In this document: positions 8,927 through 18,705 of the stretch, piece by piece
How the letters are laid out: each line of letters opens with the position of its first letter
Numbering within the stretch: the stretch's first letter is position 1
DNA from: Gelidibacter japonicus
GTDB lineage: Bacteria; Bacteroidota; Bacteroidia; Flavobacteriales; Flavobacteriaceae
Direction: 5' to 3'
Assembly: GCF_010725055.1 (NCBI RefSeq)
Contig: NZ_BJKB01000012.1
Location: 89,613-153,612 of the forward strand
DNA: 64,000 bases
Translations under genes and position numbers: made by a program
The notes under the pieces: model-generated
Database searches by the model: none
Told to the model about the DNA's origin: nothing
Seen by the model: the letters and a program-made list of their open reading frames with translations, nothing else

Positions 8927-10093
8927 ATGAAAAAAGCCCTACTTTTTCTCTTCATCATGCTGTGCGCTATGTCTTTTAACGCACAAACAATCTATGAAAG
9001 TTTCGAATCCCGAAAATTAAATGCCACTAGAGATTTAAAAATTCGGCTACCAAATAACTACGATCCCTCATCCAATTTAAAATACCCTGTGATTTTGGTA
9101 TTTGATGGCGACTACCTGTTTGAACCTGTTGTTGGTCAGGTGGCTTTTCAAACTTACTTTGATAAGATGCCAGAAGCTATCGTCGTAGGGTTGATCCAAG
9201 GAAAAGACCGCTTTTATGATGCTTATCACGATGAGGTTACAGGACTGCCTATAGAATTCGGGGCGCGATTTTATGAGTTTATAAGTACAGAACTGATACC
9301 TCACCTTGACAGAACTTACAAAACCAGTAAATTTAAAGTTGCTGTTGGTCATGATCTCATGGCAAATTTCATGAATGCTTTCCTTTTAAAAGAGGATCCG
9401 ATATTTAAGGCATATGTCAATTTGAGTCCCGATTATAAGGGAGAAATGGATGATAATATCAGTGGCCGATTAAAATGGTTGAAAGAAGACATCTTTTATT
9501 ATATGGTGACCAGTGGTGATGATGTAGCCTCTCTTCGAAATGGCATTCTTGACGCCAATCAAAAACTGAAACAGATAGACAACAAAGCCTTGAAGTATTA
9601 TTTTGAGGATTTTGAAGGTCACTCTCATTATACTTTGGTAACTGGCGGTTTATCGCAAGCCTTGGATAAAATATTTGAGCTTTATAAACCCATCAGTGAT
9701 CGAGAATTTAAAGAGGATATTCTTACTTATGAAGGGACCTTGGACACCTATATCAGTAAACGCTACAAAAAAATCGAAGATCTGTTCGGGATAACCAAGC
9801 CCATTTCAGAAGACGAATTTGAAAAAATCGTGAAAGCGGCCGAACAGCGCGATGATTTGGCTTCTCTTGAAAAAATTGGGAAACTGGCCAACAAACAAGA
9901 TCCAACAACATCATATGGAACTTATTATATGGCGCTCCATGCTGAAAGGATTGGCAAAACCAAACGCGCCAAAAAACTGTATGAAACGGCATTGGATTTA
10001 GAATCAACGCCACATATCAATAAAGATCTTATCCTTTTAAAAGTGGAGGGACTTACTTTGGCAGGTGACGATAAGGAAAGTGATATTGACTAA
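8927..10093 (+). CDS. Secreted esterase-family alpha/beta hydrolase with Asp at the nucleophile position (paralogue 2)
   Basis: This 388-residue paralogue of the upstream gene has the same layout: signal peptide (MKKALLFLFIMLCAMSFNAQ), a hydrolase domain with RDLKIRLPNNYDP and VILVFDGDYLFEP, and a helical C-terminal tail (GTYYMALHAERIGKTKRAKKLYETAL). The elbow reads G141-H142-D143-L, again with Asp where serine is expected. The C-terminal histidine is kept in GHSHYTLV. The two copies have diverged throughout, yet both keep the Asp, so it is unlikely to be a recent mutation or sequencing error. radA begins 73 bp downstream. Confidence 0.85.
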   Translation: MKKALLFLFIMLCAMSFNAQTIYESFESRKLNATRDLKIRLPNNYDPSSNLKYPVILVFDGDYLFEPVVGQVAFQTYFDKMPEAIVVGLIQGKDRFYDAYHDEVTGLPIEFGARFYEFISTELIPHLDRTYKTSKFKVAVGHDLMANFMNAFLLKEDPIFKAYVNLSPDYKGEMDDNISGRLKWLKEDIFYYMVTSGDDVASLRNGILDANQKLKQIDNKALKYYFEDFEGHSHYTLVTGGLSQALDKIFELYKPISDREFKEDILTYEGTLDTYISKRYKKIEDLFGITKPISEDEFEKIVKAAEQRDDLASLEKIGKLANKQDPTTSYGTYYMALHAERIGKTKRAKKLYETALDLESTPHINKDLILLKVEGLTLAGDDKESDID

Positions 10094-10166
10094 TAAACTT
10101 TTGAATTACGATTTATAATCATAACTAATACCGCAAATAGTTTTAATTTAGCTCAAACTTTAAAGG

Positions 10167-11525
10167 ATGGCTAAAATTAAAACAACTTTTTTCTGTCAAA
10201 ACTGTGGCAGTCAATATTCTAAATGGCAAGGCCAGTGTACGGCCTGCAAAGAATGGAATACGATTGTTGAGGAGGTCATCCAAAAGGAAGAGAAATCCAG
10301 TTGGAAAACACCTACCTCAGCAGTAAAACGCGCTTCCAAGCCATTGCGGATCAATGAAATTGACGTGTCTCAGGAAGCCCGAATGCAAACCGATGATCAG
10401 GAATTCAACCGGGTTCTTGGAGGCGGCATTGTTCCTGGCTCCTTGATTTTGTTAGGAGGCGAACCGGGCATTGGAAAGAGTACGCTTTTACTTCAAATTT
10501 CATTGAAATTACCTTACAAAACGCTGTATGTTTCTGGTGAGGAAAGCCAACAGCAAATCAAAATGCGGGCAGAGCGCATCAACCCTAATAGCGCCAACTG
10601 CTATATTCTGACCGAAACCAAGACCCAAAATATCTTTAAGCAAATTGAAGCGCTTGAGCCAGATATAGTAGTTATTGATTCCATTCAGACCCTGCATACC
10701 GAATATATAGAATCATCTTCCGGGAGTATTTCACAAATCAAGGAATGTACTACAGAGCTGATAAAATTTGCCAAGGAAACTGCAACACCAGTTATTCTGA
10801 TTGGCCATATTACCAAGGATGGCCATATCGCCGGACCAAAAATTTTGGAACACATGGTGGATACCGTTTTGCAATTTGAAGGCGACAGAAATCATGTCTT
10901 TCGGATTTTAAGAGCTCATAAAAATCGTTTCGGATCGACCAATGAATTGGGAATTTATGAAATGCAAGGCTCAGGATTACGAGAAGTTTCAAATCCTTCA
11001 GAAATTTTAATTTCCAAGAAGGACGAAGAGCTTTCGGGAAATGCAGTGGCTTCTACTTTAGAGGGCATGCGCCCGCTGATGATTGAAGTGCAAGCCTTGG
11101 TCAGCACTGCAGTTTATGGCACGCCACAACGCTCCGCAACAGGTTTTAATGCCAAGCGCTTGAACATGCTGCTTGCGGTCTTGGAAAAACGTGCCGGATT
11201 CCGGTTGGGGGCTAAAGACGTCTTCTTGAATATTACTGGAGGTATTTCAGTGGATGATCCCGCGATCGATTTGGCCGTGGTAGCTTCGGTTTTATCCTCC
11301 AATGAAGATGTTGCCATTCCTAAGGACTATTGTTTTGCTGCTGAAGTGGGGCTTTCTGGAGAAATCCGTCCTGTGCAACGGGTGGAACAACGGGTGTTAG
11401 AGGCCGAAAAACTAGGGTTTTCTACAATTTTTGTCTCTAAATACAATAAAATCGCTTTGAAAAATACGCGAATCAAAATCCAATTGATTTCGAAAATTGA
11501 AGATTTGGTGAGTTTTTTGGTCTAG
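10167..11525 (+). CDS. radA: DNA repair protein RadA
   Basis: RadA is a RecA-like ATPase that drives branch migration during recombinational repair. The N-terminal zinc finger is C10-x2-C13 ... C24-x2-C27. A RecA core follows, with Walker A GGEPGIGKST from residue 97 and the RadA-specific KNRFG motif in AHKNRFGSTNELG. The C-terminal half is the Lon-protease-like domain (FNAKRLNMLLAVLEKR, then GGISVDDPAIDLAVVASVLSS). The 452 residues are the standard length. Confidence 0.97.
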   Translation: MAKIKTTFFCQNCGSQYSKWQGQCTACKEWNTIVEEVIQKEEKSSWKTPTSAVKRASKPLRINEIDVSQEARMQTDDQEFNRVLGGGIVPGSLILLGGEPGIGKSTLLLQISLKLPYKTLYVSGEESQQQIKMRAERINPNSANCYILTETKTQNIFKQIEALEPDIVVIDSIQTLHTEYIESSSGSISQIKECTTELIKFAKETATPVILIGHITKDGHIAGPKILEHMVDTVLQFEGDRNHVFRILRAHKNRFGSTNELGIYEMQGSGLREVSNPSEILISKKDEELSGNAVASTLEGMRPLMIEVQALVSTAVYGTPQRSATGFNAKRLNMLLAVLEKRAGFRLGAKDVFLNITGGISVDDPAIDLAVVASVLSSNEDVAIPKDYCFAAEVGLSGEIRPVQRVEQRVLEAEKLGFSTIFVSKYNKIALKNTRIKIQLISKIEDLVSFLV

Positions 11526-11972
11526 CAGCCTGAATTTATTTTGTAATTAATAGGTGCTTAATCATGAAACTTAGCAATTAGGGTATTCAATTAGACCATT
11601 ATAAACCTATTGAGTGGATGATTCCCCTTTATAAGAAAGTTGGAGTTCTATAGGCTTAACGACTTCCGTTTTGACCTATAATTGACTATTAAGGATTGGA
11701 ATTCCATTAGTCTAAATTCACAGACTGAAAGTTTGCTTCGTGGAATAGCTGGTTAAGAATATGAATCAACCCATTGGTTGGATATGTGAACGCATGATTG
11801 GTCGTAGCTAAAAGATTTCTGTTTTTAAGGCTGTTTTTCACCAACACATTTTAGGCATCTATCGATGCATTTTTGGATCAAATTTATGAGTTGTCTTTTT
11901 CCGTCATTTAAGACTTCTAATTTATCAAAAATCATTAATTTCGCACTTCGATTAGAATTAAGGTAATTAATA
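11526..11972. other. Intergenic region between radA and ileS
   Basis: About 450 bp with no reading frame that looks coding on either strand and no obvious RNA gene. The sequence is AT-rich with scattered short dyads. The ileS promoter is presumably in the last 60 bp, where TTAATTTCG weakly resembles a -7 element. Confidence 0.4.
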
Positions 11973-14900
11973 ATGAGATTCACTGAATATAAAGGACTTG
12001 ACTTGCCGAAAGTTGCGGAAGAAATCGGCAATTATTGGAAAGAGAACAATATTTTTGACAAAAGCGTAACTACAAGAGAGGGCAGCACCCCATTTGTCTT
12101 TTTTGAAGGGCCGCCTTCTGCTAACGGATTGCCGGGCGTGCACCATGTTTTGGCACGTGCTATTAAAGATATTTTCCCACGTTATAAGACCATGAAAGGC
12201 TTTCAGGTGAAGCGTAAAGCAGGATGGGATACGCACGGCCTACCGATTGAATTGGGTGTAGAAAAGGAACTCGGGATTACCAAAGAAGATATCGGAAAAA
12301 CCATTTCCATAGAAGATTATAACGCAGCCTGTCGTAAAGCGGTCATGCGTTACACGGACGTGTGGAATGATCTTACTGAAAAAATGGGCTATTGGGTAGA
12401 TATGGACAATCCGTACATTACCTATGAGCCAAAATATATGGAGAGTGTTTGGTGGTTGTTAAAGCAAATCTATGATAAACAGCTGATTTATAAAGGATAC
12501 ACCATTCAGCCTTATTCTCCAAAAGCAGGTACTGGATTAAGCAGTCATGAGCTTAATCAACCAGGCACTTATCAGGATGTGACGGATACGACGGCGGTGG
12601 CTCAGTTTAAGGCCAATCCCGAATCGCTTCCACACTTTTTACGAGATGAAGGAGATATTTACTTTTTAGCCTGGACGACCACGCCTTGGACATTGCCAAG
12701 TAATACGGCATTGACCGTTGGGCCAAAAATTGACTATGTATTGGTGGAAACCTACAATCAATATACGTTTGAGCCGCTAAATGTCATCCTTGCCAAGGCC
12801 TTGGTCAATAATCAATTTGACGGGAAGTTCAAAAGAGTTGATGCTAAGTCGGAGTTGTTGAAGTACAGATCGGGCGATAACCTACCTGCCGGCAAGACGG
12901 AGAAAATCCCATATTTCATTGTCAAGGAATTCAAAGGAAAGGATTTGGTTGGCATCACCTACGAACAATTATTGCCCTACGCACTTCCAAACGATCATCC
13001 AGAAAATGCCTTTAGGGTCATTTCTGGCGATTTCGTGACGACCGAAGACGGAACCGGGATTGTCCACACCGCCCCAACTTTTGGCGCGGATGATGCCTTG
13101 GTGGCAAAACAGGCCGTTCCTGAAGTGCCGCCAATGTTGGTGAAAGATGAAAACGGGAATTTGGTGCCACTGGTAGACTTGCAAGGACGATTTAGAAAAG
13201 AGGTCTATGATGAATTGTATGGTTTTGCTGGAGAATACGTGAAATCTGAATATTTATCTGATGATGAACTAGTTTCTGAATATGAAAAACAGAAAGTGGG
13301 CTTACAATCTGTGATTTCCAATCTTAAAGAGTATTTGAGTGTTGATGAACGTTTGGCACTCAAATTAAAGAATGAAAACAAGGCCTTTAAGGTCGAAAAA
13401 TATAAGCACAGTTACCCAAATTGCTGGCGAACTGACAAACCAATTTTGTATTATCCATTGGACTCTTGGTTTATTAAAGTGACCGATGTCAAAGACAGGA
13501 TGTTTGAGCTTAACGAAACCATCAATTGGAAACCAAAATCGACCGGAACGGGCCGTTTTGGGAATTGGCTGGCCAATGCGAACGATTGGAATTTGTCACG
13601 TTCACGGTATTGGGGAATACCTTTGCCAATCTGGAGAACCGAAGATGGCAAGGAGGAAATCTGTATTGGGTCTGTCGCAGAATTGAAGGCCGAGATGCAA
13701 AAAGCTGTTGAGATGGCATTCATGCCAGCTGATATTTTTGAAGATTTTGAAGTCGGAAACCAATCAGAAGATAACTATGCAAAAATAGACTTGCATAAAA
13801 ACATAGTTGACGAAATTGTCCTGGTGTCTCCTTCAGGAAAACCAATGAAGCGTGAAGCTGACTTGATTGATGTTTGGTTCGATTCAGGGGCGATGCCTTA
13901 TGCGCAGTGGCACTATCCATTTGAAAACGCCGAGCTTATTGATGAGAAAAAAGCCTTTCCTGCCGATTTCATTGCAGAAGGTGTTGACCAAACCCGAGGA
14001 TGGTTCTATACCTTGCACGCCATTGCGACCATGGTTTTTGATTCCGTTGCTTATAAAAATGTCGTTTCTAACGGATTGGTCTTGGACAAAAATGGACAGA
14101 AAATGTCCAAACGATTGGGGAATGCAATAGATCCTTTTGCCACCTTGGATGATTATGGTGCAGATGCCACACGTTGGTATATGATATCTAACGCCAATCC
14201 GTGGGACAACCTAAAATTTGATTTGGAAGGTATTGAAGAGGTGAAACGCAAGTTTTTTGGAACACTTTACAATACATATTCCTTTTTTACACTATATACC
14301 AATTTAGATAATTTCAATTATTCTGAGGCTGAAATACCTTTGGAAGATCGGCCGGAGATTGACCGTTGGATTTTATCTGAACTGCACACCCTGATTCAAA
14401 AGGTTGATGAGTATTATGCAGATTATGAACCGACCAGGGCTGCCCGCGCCATATCAGATTTTACGCAAGACCATTTAAGCAATTGGTATGTGAGATTGAG
14501 CAGAAGACGCTTTTGGAAAGGCGATTACCAACAAGATAAGGTTTCGGCCTATCAAACCTTGTACACTTGCATGCTGACCATTGCAAAACTTGGTGCACCA
14601 ATTGCACCGTTCTATATGGATCGGCTTTATCTTGATTTAAACGCCGTCACCAAAAAGGAAACCTTTGAAAGTGTACATTTGTCAAATTTCCCCATCTATG
14701 ATGAGACACTTATTGACAAAGAATTGGAGCGAAAAATGGAAGCCGCACAGACCATTTCTTCCTTAGTTTTATCCTTAAGAGCTAAAGAGAAAATAAAGGT
14801 GCGTCAGCCCCTACAGAAAATCATGATCCCAATCTCAAGTGAGGCTCAGAAAAATGAGATTTTGGCGGTGGCCGATTTGATAAAATCTGAGGTAAATGTC

Positions 14901-15461
14901 AAGGAAATCGAAGTATTGGAAGATGCGTCAGATATTTTGGTAAAACAGATAAAACCCAACTTTAAGGTGCTTGGCCCCCGTTTTGGACAGGATATGAAAG
15001 CGATAGCTCAGGTAATAAGTGGTTTTGATGCGAAGAATATCAAGGAAATTGAACAAAACGGCACTTTAGATGTGGAAGTTAATGGAAAAAGTATTATTTT
15101 GGAGCTTTCTGATGTAGAAATTACCTCACAAGATATTGAAGGCTGGCTTGTTGCAAGTTCAGGTCCATTAACGGTAGCTTTGGATGTGACGATTACAGAA
15201 GAATTAAGAAAAGAAGGTATTGCAAGAGAATTGGTAAACCGAATCCAAAATTTAAGAAAAGATTCGGGATATGAGCTTACGGATCGAATTGTGGTACACT
15301 TTCAGGAAGATGAACATATTATTAACGCAATAAACACAAACTTAGATTACATAAAAACCGAAACCTTAACCGAAAAGTTGGAGATTTTAGAACACTTAGA
15401 TAACGGTATAGAAATTGCTTTTGATGATGTAAATACCAAGTTGTTTATTAAAAAATTTTAA
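11973..15461 (+). CDS. ileS: Isoleucyl-tRNA synthetase (eukaryal-like, long form)
   Basis: IleRS charges tRNA-Ile. The class I signatures are visible: FEGPPSANGLPGVHHVLARAIKD contains the HIGH-type motif and GQKMSKRLGN is the KMSKS loop. The editing (CP1) domain includes LAWTTTPWTLPSNTALTVG. The 1162-residue length and the C-terminal extension fit the eukaryal/type-2 IleRS often found in Bacteroidota. That form is commonly less sensitive to mupirocin, a family-level statement not tested here. The dksA-like gene starts 4 bp after the stop codon. Confidence 0.96.
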   Translation: MRFTEYKGLDLPKVAEEIGNYWKENNIFDKSVTTREGSTPFVFFEGPPSANGLPGVHHVLARAIKDIFPRYKTMKGFQVKRKAGWDTHGLPIELGVEKELGITKEDIGKTISIEDYNAACRKAVMRYTDVWNDLTEKMGYWVDMDNPYITYEPKYMESVWWLLKQIYDKQLIYKGYTIQPYSPKAGTGLSSHELNQPGTYQDVTDTTAVAQFKANPESLPHFLRDEGDIYFLAWTTTPWTLPSNTALTVGPKIDYVLVETYNQYTFEPLNVILAKALVNNQFDGKFKRVDAKSELLKYRSGDNLPAGKTEKIPYFIVKEFKGKDLVGITYEQLLPYALPNDHPENAFRVISGDFVTTEDGTGIVHTAPTFGADDALVAKQAVPEVPPMLVKDENGNLVPLVDLQGRFRKEVYDELYGFAGEYVKSEYLSDDELVSEYEKQKVGLQSVISNLKEYLSVDERLALKLKNENKAFKVEKYKHSYPNCWRTDKPILYYPLDSWFIKVTDVKDRMFELNETINWKPKSTGTGRFGNWLANANDWNLSRSRYWGIPLPIWRTEDGKEEICIGSVAELKAEMQKAVEMAFMPADIFEDFEVGNQSEDNYAKIDLHKNIVDEIVLVSPSGKPMKREADLIDVWFDSGAMPYAQWHYPFENAELIDEKKAFPADFIAEGVDQTRGWFYTLHAIATMVFDSVAYKNVVSNGLVLDKNGQKMSKRLGNAIDPFATLDDYGADATRWYMISNANPWDNLKFDLEGIEEVKRKFFGTLYNTYSFFTLYTNLDNFNYSEAEIPLEDRPEIDRWILSELHTLIQKVDEYYADYEPTRAARAISDFTQDHLSNWYVRLSRRRFWKGDYQQDKVSAYQTLYTCMLTIAKLGAPIAPFYMDRLYLDLNAVTKKETFESVHLSNFPIYDETLIDKELERKMEAAQTISSLVLSLRAKEKIKVRQPLQKIMIPISSEAQKNEILAVADLIKSEVNVKEIEVLEDASDILVKQIKPNFKVLGPRFGQDMKAIAQVISGFDAKNIKEIEQNGTLDVEVNGKSIILELSDVEITSQDIEGWLVASSGPLTVALDVTITEELRKEGIARELVNRIQNLRKDSGYELTDRIVVHFQEDEHIINAINTNLDYIKTETLTEKLEILEHLDNGIEIAFDDVNTKLFIKKF

Positions 15462-15465
15462 AATT

Positions 15466-15849
15466 ATGGAAGTAGATGCAAACATCAGGTATTCTGATAA
15501 AGATTTGGCAGAATTTAAAGTACTGATTCAAGAGAAAATTGAAAAAGCTGTACGAGATTTAGAATTAATAAAGAGTGCGTACATGAATGACCTTAACAAT
15601 GGTACTGATGATACATCGCCAACGTTTAAGGCTTTTGAAGAGGGCAGTGAAACGATGAGCAAGGAAGCTAATTCACAATTGGCGATTCGTCAAGAGAAAT
15701 TTATTCGTGACCTTAAAAACGCTTTGATCCGCATAGAAAACAAAACCTATGGCGTATGTCGTGTAACCGGGAAACTCATCGGAAAGGAACGTTTAAAGCT
15801 TGTACCACACGCAACTTTAAGTATTGAAGCTAAAAACATGCAACAGTAA
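15466..15849 (+). CDS. DksA/TraR-family transcription regulator lacking the zinc cysteines
   Basis: A 127-residue protein with an N-terminal coiled coil (DLAEFKVLIQEKIEKAVRDLELIKSAYMNDLNNG) and a DksA-type C-terminal globule (YGVCRVTGKLIGKERLKLVPHATLSIEAKN). Classical DksA has four zinc cysteines; here only one remains (GVC), with Thr-Gly in place of the next pair. DksA binds the RNA polymerase secondary channel and modulates initiation with ppGpp. This form should do so without zinc. It is close behind ileS and followed by a strong terminator, so the pair may be co-transcribed. Confidence 0.88.
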   Translation: MEVDANIRYSDKDLAEFKVLIQEKIEKAVRDLELIKSAYMNDLNNGTDDTSPTFKAFEEGSETMSKEANSQLAIRQEKFIRDLKNALIRIENKTYGVCRVTGKLIGKERLKLVPHATLSIEAKNMQQ

Positions 15850-15920
15850 AATTCCCATGAAAATGGGAAACGAGGATTTAGATAATTATTCCCGTAAAGT
15901 GTCGTTTAAATTGCTTTAAA

Positions 15921-15955
15921 ACAAAAAACACTTCTCAAACAGAAGTGTTTTTTGT
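15921..15955 (+). terminator. Rho-independent terminator after the dksA-like gene
   Basis: A perfect 15-bp stem (15921-15935 with 15941-15955) encloses the loop CAAAC, and T-rich sequence flanks it. It lies 72 bp after the stop codon at 15849. Confidence 0.85.
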
Positions 15956-16097
15956 TTTAGTTCATTTTGTAATTGAAGCAAGTTGTTCAATAATAATACT
16001 ATTTTTGCACTTTGTCTGGAAATAAATTAACGGAATTTCAATCAGAAGAGTTTCATTTGTAACTCTGTCATTAAAAAAAATTCCCACTTTCAGTATT

Positions 16098-16763
16098 ATG
16101 TCCCTAAAAAAAGCTGCCCTTTTAATTGTCACCATCTTATTGATTGATCAAATCAGTAAATTTTACATTAAGACCCATTTTGCCTTACACCATCGCATTG
16201 AAGTATTTGATTGGTTTCATATCTTATTTGTTGAAAATGATGGCATGGCTTGGGGTACAAAACTGAGCGATTTTATCGCAGGGATCTCAGATCGTACGGC
16301 AAAATTGGCATTGACCATCTTTCGAATTGTGGCGGTAGTAGGAATTGGTTATTGGTTGGTCGCTTCGGTTAGAAAAAAAGGTCCTCAGATTCTTATTGTT
16401 GCCATTGCCTTGATTTTTGCCGGTGCATTGGGCAATATCATTGACTCCGCTTTTTATGGCATCCTATTTAACGACAGCTATAGTCAAGTGGCGGTGTTTC
16501 TTCCTGAAATGGGTTATGATAGCTTATTTCACGGGAAGGTAGTAGATATGCTTCACTTTCCAATTTGGAAAGGGTTCTTGCCGAATTGGATTCCGTTTGT
16601 TGGAGGAGATTATTTCACCTTTTTTGAACCCGTATTTAATGTTGCGGATATGGCTATAAGTACTGGGATAGGATTATTGATCGTCTTCAATAAAAAGGCA
16701 TTTCATCAAGAAGAGGAAAGAACTGAGGAAAATTCAGTCCAAAATCGGATAGAATCCCAATAG
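16098..16763 (+). CDS. lspA: Lipoprotein signal peptidase (signal peptidase II)
   Basis: LspA cleaves the signal peptide of prolipoproteins after lipidation in the inner membrane. Hydrophobic segments include AALLIVTILLIDQISKFYIK near the N-terminus, and the catalytic aspartates sit in GALGNIIDSAFYG and FNVADMAIS. At 221 residues it is longer than the roughly 160 of E. coli LspA. The extra length is in the loop before the second catalytic Asp, a pattern I recall as normal for flavobacterial LspA. Many lipoprotein substrates are encoded in this window (DUF4270, the M23 peptidase, the 19.6-21.6 kb pair). Confidence 0.93.
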   Translation: MSLKKAALLIVTILLIDQISKFYIKTHFALHHRIEVFDWFHILFVENDGMAWGTKLSDFIAGISDRTAKLALTIFRIVAVVGIGYWLVASVRKKGPQILIVAIALIFAGALGNIIDSAFYGILFNDSYSQVAVFLPEMGYDSLFHGKVVDMLHFPIWKGFLPNWIPFVGGDYFTFFEPVFNVADMAISTGIGLLIVFNKKAFHQEEERTEENSVQNRIESQ

Positions 16764-16770
16764 TTATATA

Positions 16771-17181
16771 CTAGGCGGATTTTTTGAAGATCGTTTCCAA
16801 TTCAGTTATTCTAACCGGTTTCACTAAGTAATCCTTAATATTGGAGAGCGATTTCGCACGGTCAATATCGACTGGATTAATAGATGAGCTGACAATGTAT
16901 AGAGAAATTAGTTTGTTAAACTTATTTTCAATCTTAGTGAAGCGCTCTATAAACTCCCAACCATCCATGATGGGCATGTTGAGGTCAATAAACATTATGT
17001 CCGGAACCTCTTCTTCATGTAAATTCTTCAAAATGGCTTCAAAATAATCGATACTTTCTTTCCCATTATTGAAAATTAAAAGGTTATCGCATAATTTTCG
17101 GGCCTCGATAATTTTTTTAAGGAGCCTAATGTACATGCCGTCATCATCAATAATGCATGCCAATGAAGTCTTTTTTTTCAT
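16771..17181 (-). CDS. Single-domain response regulator (REC only)
   Basis: The 136 residues form one receiver domain: acidic D12-D13, phospho-acceptor D66 in MFIDLNMPIMDGWEF, and the conserved lysine in KDYLVKPVR. There is no output domain, so it probably acts by protein-protein interaction, in CheY or phosphorelay fashion. It begins 3 bp after the histidine kinase stop codon and is surely its partner. Confidence 0.9.
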   Translation of the reverse strand: MKKKTSLACIIDDDGMYIRLLKKIIEARKLCDNLLIFNNGKESIDYFEAILKNLHEEEVPDIMFIDLNMPIMDGWEFIERFTKIENKFNKLISLYIVSSSINPVDIDRAKSLSNIKDYLVKPVRITELETIFKKSA

Positions 17182-17184
17182 GAT

Positions 17185-18633
17185 TTACAGTTTTATTGTG
17201 AAGGTCGTGCCTTGTTGGATTCCACTTTCAACAAAAATCTCCCCGTTCAATGATTCAATTTGATTTTTTGTGATAAACAATCCAATACCAACCGCATCTT
17301 TGTTCTGATGGAATGTTTTATACATTTCAAACAGCTTATGGCCATGTTTTTTAAGGTCAATACCCATACCGTTATCGCTGATCTCCAGAAAGATCCTATT
17401 GTCTTTCGTATAAGTCCTAATAGCAATGATGACCGCTCTATTTTTCTGACCGTATTTTATGGCATTTGTTATTAGGTTCAAGAAGATACTATCCAAATAA
17501 GCTGGAATATAGTTAATAACTTTGACTTTCTGAAAATCGGCGTGGATGGTCACATCATTCTTAACAATCAGACTAATGATTGATTTTAAGACGCGATCCA
17601 AGGAGTCCTGAAAACTCACTTCAATCTTATTGTGATCTGTCCTGGTTTGAATGGTAACTACTTCATTGAGGTGCTGTATGGTCTCATTTAGGCTTTCAGA
17701 AACATCCTTAATGCTTGCTATGAGATCTTTTTTTTCGTCTTCATCATTGGTTTCATCCATTAATTGCATAATGAGCGAAAGATTGCTGGTATGGGACCTC
17801 AGGTTATGGGATACGATATGAGCAAAGTTAAAGAGCCTTTTATTTTGGGAAGAAATGATTTCCGCCGTGTTTTTTAAATCCAGCTCTTTGATCTTAATGT
17901 CGTCTATATCCTGAAAGACACCCCTGATGCCAACAATGTCATTATAGTCATTATAGACAGGCTTGCCTATGGCTCGTACCCAGAATGAGCGGTTATTTGC
18001 GGTTAGCATTTTTATTTCCGTGCTGAAGGATTTTCCCCGCATGGTACAATTATAAAATAGATTGTAAGAGATGTCATAGAACTCTTCGGGGATATATTGC
18101 GAAGCATATCTTAGGGACGGAATATAATCTTCTGGATACTCAAGAATGCGTCTGCATTCATGGTCCCAATAGGTTTTCTTCTTTACCAAATCAACATACC
18201 AACTCCCTGAAGACGTCATTTCAGCAGTTTCACGATAATAAAAATTATCGTTTTTCACCCGATTGTTGAGTGCCATTTTGACTGGGCTGAACGTTAGGAT
18301 CTTAGAATTTGGATACTTTTTTTTGACAGGGAATGTGCTTGACGATTGGCATTTAAGTTCCTGGAGCTGACCATTTTTGCATGTAAGTGTTATTGTTTGT
18401 TCAAAATCCTGGTCATCGTTTAATAAATTGAAATAATTATCCCTGAAAAGATCACGCTGATCCTTATTCAATAAGGTGTAGAGAAAATAATTGAGGTTTA
18501 ATTCGATATCTTCAATGTCATACCCTGTAATTTTAAGAAACCCAGAGGACCAGCCTACATATTCACCATTTATTTCCCAATATCCTAACTCAGAATTTTG
18601 GATTAAGCCACGTAATAATTGTTCTTGATACAT
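17185..18633 (-). CDS. PAS-domain sensor histidine kinase (cytoplasmic)
   Basis: I take the ATG at 18633 (MYQEQLLRGLIQ), giving 482 residues. An upstream TTG at 18666 falls inside a -7-like TATATTTG. Two PAS domains (GYWEINGEYVGWSSGFLKITGYD, then GSWYVDLVKKKTYWDHECRRILEYPEDY followed by a PAC-like RAIGKPVYNDYNDIVGIRGVFQDI) precede the dimerisation helix. That helix holds the H-box FAHIVSHNLRSHTSNL with the phospho-His. N box (NLITNAIKYG), G1 (ISDNGMGID) and G2 (GIGLFITK) follow. There is no membrane segment or signal peptide, so it senses a cytoplasmic cue. Confidence 0.9.
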   Translation of the reverse strand: MYQEQLLRGLIQNSELGYWEINGEYVGWSSGFLKITGYDIEDIELNLNYFLYTLLNKDQRDLFRDNYFNLLNDDQDFEQTITLTCKNGQLQELKCQSSSTFPVKKKYPNSKILTFSPVKMALNNRVKNDNFYYRETAEMTSSGSWYVDLVKKKTYWDHECRRILEYPEDYIPSLRYASQYIPEEFYDISYNLFYNCTMRGKSFSTEIKMLTANNRSFWVRAIGKPVYNDYNDIVGIRGVFQDIDDIKIKELDLKNTAEIISSQNKRLFNFAHIVSHNLRSHTSNLSLIMQLMDETNDEDEKKDLIASIKDVSESLNETIQHLNEVVTIQTRTDHNKIEVSFQDSLDRVLKSIISLIVKNDVTIHADFQKVKVINYIPAYLDSIFLNLITNAIKYGQKNRAVIIAIRTYTKDNRIFLEISDNGMGIDLKKHGHKLFEMYKTFHQNKDAVGIGLFITKNQIESLNGEIFVESGIQQGTTFTIKL

Positions 18634-18663
18634 AAAAATGGGGATGGTTGGGGTTGATTGTAC

Positions 18664-18671
18664 CAAATATA
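18664..18671 (-). promoter_or_regulatory. Candidate -7 element of the histidine kinase operon
   Basis: The minus strand reads TATATTTG here, matching TAnnTTTG, about 30 bp before the ATG at 18633. No TTG is correctly spaced for -33. Confidence 0.35.
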
Positions 18672-18705
18672 ATAATAATTTACAATTAATCGAATAAATA
18701 TGCCG

